Shown: piece after piece, positions 37,405 to 46,370 of the stretch
How the letters are laid out: each line of letters opens with the position of its first letter
Numbering within the stretch: the first letter of the stretch is position 1
Assembly (NCBI RefSeq): GCF_001278945.1
Contig: NZ_LGRV01000003.1
Location: 2,532,041-2,596,040 of the forward strand
DNA: 64,000 nt
Origin: Lysinibacillus contaminans
GTDB taxonomy: Bacteria > Bacillota > Bacilli > Bacillales_A > Planococcaceae
Reading direction: 5' to 3'
Made by a program: the position numbers and the translations under genes
Notes under the pieces: model-generated
Database searches by the model: none
What the model saw: the letters and a program-made list of their open reading frames with translations, nothing else
Told to the model about the DNA's origin: nothing

Positions 37405-37527
37405 AATATTCCCTCCGAATGGTCTCGTATCACCATTAATATCGGCTTATTTTCAGAAAATTCTAGAGTATGTATCTAAAACCTGTATTCATTTCACTAT
37501 CATTGAGTAACTAAAGCAATGATAGAA

Positions 37528-37564
37528 AATACAAATCACAGTTCTTTATATCGAACTGTGATTT
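37528..37564 (-). terminator. Intrinsic terminator after the dihydrolipoyl dehydrogenase gene
   Basis: AAATCACAGTTC and GAACTGTGATTT pair perfectly (12 bp) around an 8-nt loop; the minus strand continues GTATTTTC. Confidence 0.75.
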
Positions 37565-37571
37565 CGTTTAC

Positions 37572-38909
37572 TTACATATGGATTGCCTTTCCAAATACCG
37601 CTTTTGTTACATCGCCGATATGCTCTGATATAGTCGGATGTGGGAAAATCATTTGAGCCAATGTAGCTGCTGTACCGCCTGCGTTTTTCGTTGCTAGTAT
37701 GGTATTTAGTATTTCTGTTGCGCCATCTCCTACAACGCAAGCACCTAAAATACATCCCTCACCTTTAGTAGCTAACAACTTCACAAAGCCGTTCACGTTA
37801 CCTTCCATTAATGCTTTAGGATTCGTACGAATTGGGATTTTCATCATCATATAAGCTTCATCGATTTGGTCTTCCTGTAAGCCAAATGTTGCTATTTCAG
37901 GATGTGTGTACACACATCGAGGAATCAAAGTTTGATCAATAGTTGTCGGCTCCTGACCTAAAATATGTTCAACAACATGCAAACCTTCTGCACTTGCCGC
38001 ATGCGCCAGTTGATATCCTCCTACCAAATCTCCAATCGCATAAATATGCGGTTGGCTCGTTTCAAGATGCTCGTTAACAGCAATTAAACGTCCATCAAAA
38101 TCTAATCCAAGTTTTTCTGCAATTTCGGTATTTGGACGGCGACCCGTCGCAAATAATAAATTTTCGTATGTATAAACACCTTTAGACGTATGAATTTCAC
38201 TACCATTGAAAAAATCAAACTGGAAGTCCGTAACAAGCTCAATCCCTAGTTTTGTCATTCTTTCACGAATAATAGGACGCGCGTCTGGCTCTTCTGTTTG
38301 TAAAACATCTAGGCTATGATTAAGCATCGTTACCTTTGTGCCAAGTGGAGCTAAGCTAAATGCCATTTCTACCGCGATTACGCCGCCACCAATAATCGTT
38401 AACTGCTTTGGTAACTCCTTCATGTCAAAAAACGTATCAGTTGTATAATATGTTGCCGTTTCTAAACCTTTAAATGGTGGCACAAATGGCTTACTGCCTG
38501 TTGCTAAAATGATATCTTTTGCTGTAAATGTTGCTGTTCCGACAGTAACTGTTAAATCCTGTGTCATTGATGCTTCCCCACGATAAAATGTGATTTGATT
38601 GTTGGCAATAAATCCTTCAATATTTGCTAGTAACTCGGCAATCACAGCATCTTTTCGCTGCATCAGACGCGGGAAATTAATATTCACTGTAGATGTTTCA
38701 ATACCCCAACTTTTGCCGCGTTCGATTTCCTGCACAAGCTTACTATGCTCTAATAGTATTTTCGAAGGTATACAGCCTACATTATAGCAAGCGCCTCCAA
38801 CTTTCCCTCGCTCTACTAATGCTACTTTCATACCATTTTTTGCCGCATGTATGGCTGCTACATATCCTCCCGGACCAGCGCCAATAACTGCTAAATCAAA
38901 GTTTTCCAA
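37572..38909 (-). CDS. lpdA: Dihydrolipoyl dehydrogenase
   Basis: 445 residues from the TTG at 38909, chosen because AGGTGA lies five bases upstream and because the FAD motif GAGPGGYVAA follows at residue 10, as usual. The redox disulfide is CYNVGC, the NAD motif GGGVIAVEMAF and the C-terminal catalytic pair HPTISEHIGD. It reoxidises dihydrolipoamide with NAD+ for 2-oxoacid dehydrogenases or glycine cleavage. No E1 or E2 gene is adjacent, so it stands alone and its partner complex is unknown. An upstream Met, 30 codons before, has no binding site and would shift the FAD motif. Confidence 0.88.
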   Translation of the reverse strand: MENFDLAVIGAGPGGYVAAIHAAKNGMKVALVERGKVGGACYNVGCIPSKILLEHSKLVQEIERGKSWGIETSTVNINFPRLMQRKDAVIAELLANIEGFIANNQITFYRGEASMTQDLTVTVGTATFTAKDIILATGSKPFVPPFKGLETATYYTTDTFFDMKELPKQLTIIGGGVIAVEMAFSLAPLGTKVTMLNHSLDVLQTEEPDARPIIRERMTKLGIELVTDFQFDFFNGSEIHTSKGVYTYENLLFATGRRPNTEIAEKLGLDFDGRLIAVNEHLETSQPHIYAIGDLVGGYQLAHAASAEGLHVVEHILGQEPTTIDQTLIPRCVYTHPEIATFGLQEDQIDEAYMMMKIPIRTNPKALMEGNVNGFVKLLATKGEGCILGACVVGDGATEILNTILATKNAGGTAATLAQMIFPHPTISEHIGDVTKAVFGKAIHM

Positions 38910-39087
38910 AAAATTCACCTCATCTACCACCTTATCATTTACAAAATTTGAATGCAATGGTAGGAATATTTTCATATATAACAGTAATTCTCTAAGCATT
39001 ATCGTCCATCAATTGCCGTTTGCCGGAAACATTTCAGCATTTATCATCACTCATTCTCAATTTATCGACTTCCGGCTTATATCTATG

Positions 39088-39122
39088 AAGAAAGGAACAC
39101 GCCATGGACGTGCCCCGTTTCC
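39088..39122 (-). terminator. Hairpin terminator after the polysaccharide deacetylase gene
   Basis: Minus strand: GGAAAC...CACG pairs with CGTG...TTCC with an internal bulge, followed by TTTCTT. The T-run is short. Confidence 0.5.
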
Positions 39123-40319
39123 TTAACGTTTAAAATTAACCCAATATACCTCTTTACTCCCATCTTTCTTTACGATAATAGTTTTGATCGAGTAGCTACC
39201 TGCCTCGTAAGCTTCTATGTTTTCCTCTGTCGTCATCACGCGTAAACTCTCGCTAGATAACACACAATAACGCCCAAAATTCCGTTGTAGTTGGCGTTCA
39301 CCTTTTACCGTTTTGTATAATTCAAAACGGGCTTCTTTCGCTTGTAGCACTTTAGTATTCATATCACTTTTAAGCCATGCCTTGATTGCAACATTTGTCG
39401 GTGAAACATGTGCCTCCACCTGAATATCTCTATTCTTATATTGTTGCTCCGCTAATATTTGCTGTTTTTCCAATATTTTTTTCAATGTCTCGGCACTTAC
39501 ACGATTGCTCGAATCGATACGTTTAATATGAACCGTGCCACTTCCAAACGTATTATAACCTTCCTCAGTAGAGTAATCGATTAAGTATCCTGCTTGTTTA
39601 ATTGCTCGCTCAGCAAACGTATCATATGCCCCATATGGATACGCAAAGGAAGACGTTTTCTTACCTGTATATTGTTCAATTAACATACGAGCTTTTGTGA
39701 TATCCTCTACTATCATTTGTTGACGAAGTTCATTCGTCAAAGGTTGTCCATCTTTTGTTTGATTGAGAATCATCGCTTCATATTTCGGAGAATCATTGTT
39801 GCCTCTCCAATGTAAATCATATGTATGACTTCCTAGGTGAATCACATTTGAATCAGCCATTTCTTTTAGCTGCGGCCAGTTCAACATAGGCACACCTTTT
39901 CTCGAACCCGTTTCCATATCTTTCACAATAACAAACAATGTCGCCTGCATCCCCATTTCTTTTAAAATGGGATACGCAATGGTATATACACTCTCGTATC
40001 CATCATCTATTGTCAAAAACACTGATTTTTCTGGGATACGACCATGTCCCTGTAAATAAGCAATTAATTGCAGCTCTGAAATCACCGTATAGCCATTTTC
40101 TTTTAGCATCATTAACTGCTCCCGAAACAGTTTCTGAGAGATATTAATATTGGCAATTTCCTGATAGTCACCAAATGAATGGTAGTTAATGACCGTGATT
40201 CCTTTTGCATTACTAGATTCGTAAAATTTCGTCGGCTGTGTAGCTAGTGCATCATCAGTAACAACTACAATTAAACTTAGAAGAAAAACAAAGATAAAAA
40301 TTTTTTTACTAAAACACAT
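39123..40319 (-). CDS. Secreted polysaccharide deacetylase (IcaB/NodB type)
   Basis: 398 residues with an N-terminal signal peptide (KKIFIFVFLLSLIVVV, then DDALAT). The NodB domain (about 40-270) shows FLTIDDGYES (metal-binding DD), GSHTYDLH (metal His pair) and FAYPYGAYD. The first motif has Ile for Phe. This set fits IcaB/PgaB-like de-N-acetylation of poly-N-acetylglucosamine or peptidoglycan. Residues 280-398 are an extra beta-rich domain of unknown role. Exopolysaccharide genes are not seen nearby. The frame starts at ATG 40319; no strong binding site is visible beyond AAGGAAAA. Confidence 0.85.
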   Translation of the reverse strand: MCFSKKIFIFVFLLSLIVVVTDDALATQPTKFYESSNAKGITVINYHSFGDYQEIANINISQKLFREQLMMLKENGYTVISELQLIAYLQGHGRIPEKSVFLTIDDGYESVYTIAYPILKEMGMQATLFVIVKDMETGSRKGVPMLNWPQLKEMADSNVIHLGSHTYDLHWRGNNDSPKYEAMILNQTKDGQPLTNELRQQMIVEDITKARMLIEQYTGKKTSSFAYPYGAYDTFAERAIKQAGYLIDYSTEEGYNTFGSGTVHIKRIDSSNRVSAETLKKILEKQQILAEQQYKNRDIQVEAHVSPTNVAIKAWLKSDMNTKVLQAKEARFELYKTVKGERQLQRNFGRYCVLSSESLRVMTTEENIEAYEAGSYSIKTIIVKKDGSKEVYWVNFKR

Positions 40320-40480
40320 TATTATTTTTCCTTTCCAAGGAATATTTACCTTTAATTATATACGAAAGTAATAGTAACTCATAGAACCAATTGGCAAAAG
40401 TCATCTTTTTACACATTCTCACAAATGGAAAACAGGGTAGCTCAAAATTCCCTTTAAGCCACCCCGATTGTCTTATATGT

Positions 40481-42547
40481 CTAATAGATGTTTCTATCCC
40501 AAAAACGTTGCTGTGCAATCGCATCTACAAATTTTTTCCCAAAATCAGCATTACCAGTAGCTACCACAACACCAGGGCCAAGTTTCGCGTTTGATGCACT
40601 AAAGAACGGCAAGCCCGTTGTTGCAACGCCAATAGGCTTATAGTGACGAAATGCTTGATTGATGAAAATCAGGATATCTTGATTGAATTTTGCTTGATTA
40701 TCAGCCCTTACACCGACAACGTATAAAGAATCAAACAAAACCGAATCTGTTGTTAGATAGGTTTCCGTCGCCATTAATTGGACGCCTTCCTTACTTTTGA
40801 TTGCACCTAATCGCTCAGCAATTAAACTATATCTAACACCATACTTTGTTAACGTTTTTAACACATTACTTACTTCAGTAGCATCGAATCCATCACCAAT
40901 CAGCACACCGACTTTAAGTGTTTGTGGAAGTTTTATGGTATTTTCTTGGCTCAACGCAGGAGATGACGCGGTAACGTTTGATTGCTCACCGATTGGTTTG
41001 TTCACCCCCACATTGATAGCAATAATTGTTGCCATTTCTTTATCTACATGGCCAAACATATTAACAGTCTGTTGCCGAACAGATTGACTTTTCACTTTCC
41101 CTAGCTCGAAACTAAAAGCATTGATGATATGTTGTTTTTCCGGTGGTGACATACTGTTCCAAAAAAGCCTTGCTTGTGAAAAATGGTCATCGAAGGATTT
41201 ACTTCGTGCTCGGGTAACACGCCCTTCCACTTTTTCTTCATAATGAACAAACCCACCTTCACTTGCACTAGATGAAGAAGGGGTATTATTTGCGAGTGAA
41301 TTTTTATGATAACTTACTTTCCCTACGTTAATCGTTTGCCGACTAAAGCCATTACGTTGGTTGTTATGGATTGGGCATATCGGTCGGTTGATTGGAATTT
41401 CAGCAAAATTCGGTCCGCCTAATCGAATTAGCTGTGTATCTAAATAAGAAAATAAACGACCTTGTAACAGCGGATCATTTGTAAAATCAATGCCGGGCAC
41501 AACATTACCAGGGTGGAAGGCGACTTGTTCTGTTTCAGCAAAAACATTGTCAACATTACGATTCAATGTCATCTTACCAATAATTTTCACAGGAACTATT
41601 TCCTCAGGCCAAATTTTTGTTGCATCCAGAATATCAAAATCAAATTTAAATTCTTCCTCCTGCTCAATCATTTGTATACCTAGCTCATACTGTGGAAAAT
41701 CACCATTTTCAATAGACTCCCATAAATCTCTTCGTTGAAAATCAGCATCTTTCCCAGCAATAATTTGCGCTTCATCCCAAACAAGAGAATGAACGCCTAA
41801 AATCGGTTTCCAATGAAACTTTACAAATCTCGACTTTCCCTTCTCATTTATGAAACGGAATGTATGCACACCAAATCCTTCAATCATTCGATAATTTTTT
41901 GGAATAGCCCGATCCGACATAAGCCACATAATCATATGTGCAGTTTCCTGATTATTGGCTACAAAATCCCAAAATGTATCGTGTGCAGAAGCAGCTTGTG
42001 GCATCTCATTATGTGGTTCTGGCTTCACCGCATGGATTAAATCAGGAAACTTGATGGCATCTTGGATAAAAAACACCGGGATATTATTACCGACTAAATC
42101 ATAATTGCCTTCTTCCGTATAAAATTTCACTGCAAATCCTCGTACATCTCGAGCTGTATCCACCGAACCTAGACTCCCAACAACATTAGAAAACCTTAAA
42201 AAAACAGGCGTTTTTGCACCTACCTTTTGTAAGAATCCAGCTTTTGTATATTCTTGCATGGATTCATATAACTCAAATTCTCCGTGCGCTGCATACCCTC
42301 TTGCATGGACAACACGTTCCGGTATACGCTCATGATCAAAGTGCGTGATTTTCTCCCGAAAGTGAAAATCTTCCATTAATGTTGGACCACGTACTCCCGC
42401 CTTTAAAGAATCCTCATCATTTGAAATTTTTATGCCTTGATTGGTCGTCATCTTTTTACCATCATTATTTACACGAAACTGTTCAAGCTGTTGATCCTTA
42501 GCATCACCATTTGCATCTTTTCCCTGATTCGACCAAGATTTGTCCAC
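40481..42547 (-). CDS. katE: Large-subunit catalase (HPII/KatE type)
   Basis: 688 residues, so a clade-2 large-subunit catalase with a C-terminal class-I glutamine-amidotransferase-like domain (about 530-680, KVGVLIGDGFDATEV). The heme-pocket His is in VVHARGYAAHGEF, the distal Asn in LVGNNIPVFF and the proximal Tyr in RLFSYLDTQL. It decomposes hydrogen peroxide. In Bacilli this type is a general-stress or spore catalase (KatE/KatX); a sigma-B promoter could not be made out with confidence. GTG at 42547 has AAAGGGG six bases upstream. It diverges from the TetR gene. Confidence 0.95.
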   Translation of the reverse strand: MDKSWSNQGKDANGDAKDQQLEQFRVNNDGKKMTTNQGIKISNDEDSLKAGVRGPTLMEDFHFREKITHFDHERIPERVVHARGYAAHGEFELYESMQEYTKAGFLQKVGAKTPVFLRFSNVVGSLGSVDTARDVRGFAVKFYTEEGNYDLVGNNIPVFFIQDAIKFPDLIHAVKPEPHNEMPQAASAHDTFWDFVANNQETAHMIMWLMSDRAIPKNYRMIEGFGVHTFRFINEKGKSRFVKFHWKPILGVHSLVWDEAQIIAGKDADFQRRDLWESIENGDFPQYELGIQMIEQEEEFKFDFDILDATKIWPEEIVPVKIIGKMTLNRNVDNVFAETEQVAFHPGNVVPGIDFTNDPLLQGRLFSYLDTQLIRLGGPNFAEIPINRPICPIHNNQRNGFSRQTINVGKVSYHKNSLANNTPSSSSASEGGFVHYEEKVEGRVTRARSKSFDDHFSQARLFWNSMSPPEKQHIINAFSFELGKVKSQSVRQQTVNMFGHVDKEMATIIAINVGVNKPIGEQSNVTASSPALSQENTIKLPQTLKVGVLIGDGFDATEVSNVLKTLTKYGVRYSLIAERLGAIKSKEGVQLMATETYLTTDSVLFDSLYVVGVRADNQAKFNQDILIFINQAFRHYKPIGVATTGLPFFSASNAKLGPGVVVATGNADFGKKFVDAIAQQRFWDRNIY

Positions 42548-42651
42548 GAAATCCCCTTTCCTTACTTAACGATTTTCAATTCATCTATGCCCAATACACA
42601 ATATATGTTTTTAATATAGAAACATACTTGGAGATTTTTAAAATAAAAACA

Positions 42652-42695
42652 TTGACCACACAAGTCAATTCCTGATAAAATGACCACACTGGTCA
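42652..42695 (+). promoter_or_regulatory. TetR promoter with two palindromic operators
   Basis: -35 TTGACC (42652-42657), 18-bp spacer, -10 TAAAAT (42676-42681). Operator 1, TTGAC-N7-GTCAA (42652-42668), covers the -35 box. Operator 2, TGACCA-CAC-TGGTCA (42681-42695), overlaps the end of the -10 box. Both lie before the TetR gene, so autorepression is likely. Confidence 0.75.
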
Positions 42696-42718
42696 ATAAT
42701 CACGAGAGGAGGATTATT

Positions 42719-43354
42719 TTGCATCCATCATTTATAAAAGCAAACGAAGAAAAGCAACGTAGTATTATTAATGCAGCATTAAATGAATTTTCAAAGCACT
42801 CGTATGATAATGCCTCAACAAATGCGATTGTGAAGGAAGCTGGCATATCAAAAGGGCTTCTATTTCATTATTTCGGAAACAAAAAAAACTTATATCTCTT
42901 TTTATTTGAGTATGTATTGGATAAGTATGCTGAAGCAACTTTTGCTGAATTAGATTTAACTGAACCAGATGTTTTTCAGCGTTATAAGCAAATAATCTCA
43001 ATGCAAATGAATATAGTTCAACAAAATCCTGCATTCTTCAACTTTATGAAAATGGTAAGCATCGAAAAAAGCCCCGAAGTAACGTCTGAGCTTGAAAAAA
43101 AACAATCTCTTAAAGAAGAATATAATTATGACAAGCTTTTGACCGATATTGATTATTCACTTTTCAAAGAAGAAATAGACACAAAATATGCACTGAATAC
43201 GATTAAATGGGTTTTGGACGGTATTTCCAGTCATTATAACCTACAATTAAAAGAATCCAATTATGATATTGATGTCTTTAATACTTTAATTAATCAATGC
43301 ACAGCAGAATTGGATGAATATTTCCATTTCTTAAAACCACTTTTTTATAAATAG
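42719..43354 (+). CDS. TetR-family transcriptional regulator
   Basis: 211 residues from TTG 42719, which has GAGAGGAGG six bases upstream; earlier codons in the frame lie inside the operator and promoter. The TetR helix-turn-helix is at about residues 10-55 (ALNEFSKHSYDNASTNAIV, GISKGLLFHYFGNKKNLY). The C-terminal ligand domain is helical and acidic. Downstream on the same strand are a VOC-fold gene and a drug exporter gene, so this is likely their local repressor. Ligand unknown. Confidence 0.88.
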   Translation: MHPSFIKANEEKQRSIINAALNEFSKHSYDNASTNAIVKEAGISKGLLFHYFGNKKNLYLFLFEYVLDKYAEATFAELDLTEPDVFQRYKQIISMQMNIVQQNPAFFNFMKMVSIEKSPEVTSELEKKQSLKEEYNYDKLLTDIDYSLFKEEIDTKYALNTIKWVLDGISSHYNLQLKESNYDIDVFNTLINQCTAELDEYFHFLKPLFYK

Positions 43355-43449
43355 TTCACTATAGTACCAAATCGTTTCTTTTGAATATAAACAATGCTTG
43401 TTTTAATGATATGGACATAAAATACATTTTAATAAAGTGAGGTGCTTCT

Positions 43450-44208
43450 TTGAAAATTGATCATTTAGTTGTCAATGTAGATAGATCCGTTCACGAGGAT
43501 AAAGACATCATTGAAAAAATTCATTCCATTGGTTTACCATACAACCCTAAAAAGGGAAAAGGCACAAAAGGATTTAAGGTTTCAAATATATGGATTGGGA
43601 ATGAATATTTTGAGTTTGTGAGAATTAAAACGAAAGGCGGTGGAGGTTGGTTAAAAGATTGGACTACGAAGTATCTTGATGGGCATAGGGGCCTAATTGG
43701 CTTTTGTTTAGAAGTTACTGACATAGATGAATCCTACCAAAAACTACTTCATCAGAATATAGATGTTGCTCCTCCAAAACCATTAGAATTTCGTTGGTTT
43801 TTCAATCTTCTAAAAAAGACGATGCCTTGGCGTAATTTATATTTACCTGAATTCCAAGGCGTACCTTTCCAATTCTTTCTTCAACAATTAGATGATGAGA
43901 AAACAAAGAATTATATGAAAAAGTATATGGTACCCAACAGTCTAGATAATGAAATTAGCGGTATCTCTGAAGTAATGATCTATGGAGAACTAACAAAAGA
44001 GGATAAAAAAATATTGAATGCTTTATTTAAGAATTATGAAGATAAAGATGATATATTAACAATCTACCTAGAAAAACAAAGAATACGTTTTATCAAATCC
44101 GACCAATATAAAGTGGAGGTTATTTTAACATGCGACAATAGAAACTACGCTAATAAGCTAGTAAATATTGATAACCTTCAAATAAAAAATTGGAACGACT
44201 CACTCTAG
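43450..44208 (+). CDS. VOC/glyoxalase-like protein
   Basis: 252 residues. The N-terminal half begins MKIDHLVVNVDR and has GFCLEVTDIDESYQ, the pattern of the vicinal-oxygen-chelate fold as in the glyoxalase-3-like family; the His at residue 4 and Glu residues are candidate metal ligands. The C-terminal half is more variable. Members act as lyases, dioxygenases, or binding proteins that sequester antibiotics. Here it lies between a TetR and an MFS exporter gene, so a role in handling the exported compound is plausible, but not shown. The start is TTG 43450 with AGGTG upstream. Confidence 0.7.
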   Translation: MKIDHLVVNVDRSVHEDKDIIEKIHSIGLPYNPKKGKGTKGFKVSNIWIGNEYFEFVRIKTKGGGGWLKDWTTKYLDGHRGLIGFCLEVTDIDESYQKLLHQNIDVAPPKPLEFRWFFNLLKKTMPWRNLYLPEFQGVPFQFFLQQLDDEKTKNYMKKYMVPNSLDNEISGISEVMIYGELTKEDKKILNALFKNYEDKDDILTIYLEKQRIRFIKSDQYKVEVILTCDNRNYANKLVNIDNLQIKNWNDSL

Positions 44209-44246
44209 TAAATAAATGAACAACGATTTAGACAAGGAGAAATTTT

Positions 44247-45713
44247 ATGACTTCGAATGATCCATTTACACATGTTAAAAAAGGGCCTATGTTGGTCGTT
44301 ATGCTGTTCGGTGCGTTCTTTTCATTATTAAATGAAACGCTACTGGCAACAGCATTACCTGAAATCATGGTCCACTTTTCCATTGATGAAACGCAGGTAC
44401 AATGGCTGACAACTGCGTTCTTACTGACAAACGGCATAATGATCCCAATATCAGCCTTTATCATCGGGAAGTTTACAACTCGCCAAATCTTTATTTCAGC
44501 AATTGCTGTCTTTACATTCGGTACAGCTGTGGCTGCTTTTTCAGACTCTTACACACTTCTATTAATTGCTCGTATCGTGCAAGCAATGGGCTCTGGTGTC
44601 ATGATGCCTCTCATGATGACTGTCCTGTTAACCATGTTCCCTATCGATAAACGCGGAGCGGCAATGGGGATGATGGGACTCGTTATTTCATTTGCACCTG
44701 CCATTGGGCCAACACTATCCGGTTACTTGGTAGAGTATTTTAATTGGCGCATGCTGTTTTACGCAGTGTTACCGATTGCGATTTTAACACTGATTTTATC
44801 AATTTTCTTTATTTCTAATGTAACTGAACGAACAAATCCAAAAGTCGATGTTTTATCTATTTTAATGTCTTCATTTGGTTTCGGTGGATTATTATACGGA
44901 TTTAGCTCTGGTGCTTCGCGTGGATGGACAGATACACTTGTGCTAACTTGTATTATAGGTGGTTTTATTATTTTAGCGTTATTTACTTGGAGACAGCTTC
45001 GTCTCGAAACACCTTTATTAGAATTCCGCGTGTTTAAAAATAAGGACTTCACATTAGGTGTCATTATAAGTGCATTCGTGATCATTGCTATGATCAGTGC
45101 TGAAACATTGTTACCGATGTATGTGCAAACTGCTCGTGGTCTATCTGCCATTGATTCTGGTTTAATGCTACTGCCTGGAGCAATTGTTATGGGGATTATG
45201 TCGCCTGTTTCAGGTATTTTATTTGATAAATTAGGCGCTCGCAAAATGGCTGTACCTGGAATGCTTATCGTGATTATCACAACATTCTACTTTACGACGC
45301 TTTCTTCTGATTCTTCAATGACAATGCTGACAACGATGTACGCTATTCGTATGTTCGGTCTATCATTAGGGATGATGCCGATTATGACGCATGCCTTGAA
45401 TCAGCTACCACAAACTTTGAATGCCCATGGTTCTGCCATGGCTAATACGATGCAGCAAGTGAGTGCTTCGATTGGTACAGCTATTTTAATTACGATTATG
45501 TCGCAAACTGCCAAAAACTTTACACCTGATATGGAAAAGTACAGTGGGTTAGATCCAGCAACAATGCAAAGCACGATTGCCTCTGATGCCCTTATATCAG
45601 GCTACGCAGCAACGTTCGTTGTCGCGACTGGTATGGCAGTGATTGGTTGGATTCTTGTATTTTTCTTAAATAAAAAAGAACCAAATGCTAAATCACAAAT
45701 TATGCAACATTAA
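44247..45713 (+). CDS. DHA2-family MFS multidrug exporter (LmrB/EmrB type)
   Basis: 488 residues with about 14 membrane segments. LNETLLATALPEIMVHF near residue 27 is the DHA2 motif D1 variant, WLTTAFLL follows, and GPTLSGYLVEYFNWRMLF is motif C. The family exports drugs in exchange for protons. The first segment has Asn-Glu where many members have Asp. It is the last gene of the TetR-VOC-MFS unit, 38 bases after the VOC gene, with AAGGAG before its ATG. A bidirectional terminator follows. Substrate unknown. Confidence 0.9.
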   Translation: MTSNDPFTHVKKGPMLVVMLFGAFFSLLNETLLATALPEIMVHFSIDETQVQWLTTAFLLTNGIMIPISAFIIGKFTTRQIFISAIAVFTFGTAVAAFSDSYTLLLIARIVQAMGSGVMMPLMMTVLLTMFPIDKRGAAMGMMGLVISFAPAIGPTLSGYLVEYFNWRMLFYAVLPIAILTLILSIFFISNVTERTNPKVDVLSILMSSFGFGGLLYGFSSGASRGWTDTLVLTCIIGGFIILALFTWRQLRLETPLLEFRVFKNKDFTLGVIISAFVIIAMISAETLLPMYVQTARGLSAIDSGLMLLPGAIVMGIMSPVSGILFDKLGARKMAVPGMLIVIITTFYFTTLSSDSSMTMLTTMYAIRMFGLSLGMMPIMTHALNQLPQTLNAHGSAMANTMQQVSASIGTAILITIMSQTAKNFTPDMEKYSGLDPATMQSTIASDALISGYAATFVVATGMAVIGWILVFFLNKKEPNAKSQIMQH

Positions 45714-45723
45714 ATAGAAAATA

Positions 45724-45763
45724 GGAAAACCTTGATTGGCGATATGCCTTTCAAGGTTTTTTC
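45724..45763. terminator. Bidirectional terminator between the MFS gene and rloB
   Basis: AAAACCTTGA and TCAAGGTTTT (45726-45760) pair with a loop of about 15 nt; T-run on the plus strand, TTTTCC on the minus strand. Genes converge here. Confidence 0.8.
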
Positions 45764-45794
45764 ATTGGTCATTGAACGCTCACACAAATAAAAG

Positions 45795-46370
45795 CTAAAA
45801 TATGTATTTAATCATTTCATGTACATTACAATACGGGTTTTCTCGGCTATCTGTAGTACGTAGTGCCATCATTCCCATACAGTTTTTAATGGCAACTTCA
45901 TGACGTAAGGCAATTGGAGAAATGAGCGACACATTCCCCTTGTGACGGAAGTAGCGTGTTACACCAAGATGCTTCTCCAATTTATTGTTGAGCACCGCAC
46001 GGGGATATGGTTCTGACACTTCTACTGCTTCAAAATGTAACAAAAGCCAAAGTTCAAACGCTTCATTCGTATACGCAATTTTAATGTCTTTTTCCTCACA
46101 AAAAGCATTTACTTCGTCTAACTGCTTTTCCGTTAGATCATCCTTATCAAACACAATCCACACTTCATCAAAAGGTTGGTAGCTTGAATCTCGATACGCG
46201 TGCTGTGCTAACTTGATCGCAGAGCGCTTTACGTTTTTGATTTTAACACTGACCATTTTGGAGCGCTTTAATAGTTTCATTTGTTCAAAATAAATGCGTT
46301 CTGTTTCTCCCTCACAATAAATTAAAATCGTTTTACGTAATGCTAAATTCCCTCTTTTACGAACTCTCAC
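45795..46370 (-). CDS. rloB: RloB-family protein (TOPRIM-like nuclease of an AbiL-type pair)
   Basis: 191 residues. The RloB/AbiLii motifs are clear: ILIYCEGETERIYF (first acidic site), VWIVFDKDD (second acidic site) and YTNEAFELWLLLHFE. These match the TOPRIM-like core of OLD-associated nucleases. In phage defence, RloB-like proteins are thought to be the effector (possibly cleaving RNA) that is held by a partner ATPase. The start GTG shares one base with the stop of the upstream ATPase gene (TAGTG), so translation is coupled. No restriction-modification genes are adjacent. Confidence 0.88.
   Translation of the reverse strand: MRVRKRGNLALRKTILIYCEGETERIYFEQMKLLKRSKMVSVKIKNVKRSAIKLAQHAYRDSSYQPFDEVWIVFDKDDLTEKQLDEVNAFCEEKDIKIAYTNEAFELWLLLHFEAVEVSEPYPRAVLNNKLEKHLGVTRYFRHKGNVSLISPIALRHEVAIKNCMGMMALRTTDSRENPYCNVHEMIKYIF

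Noticed and set aside
42548..42651. Sigma-B promoter of katE
   Set aside because: A GGGCAT box is present on the minus strand, but no GTTTAA-like box at the right distance.
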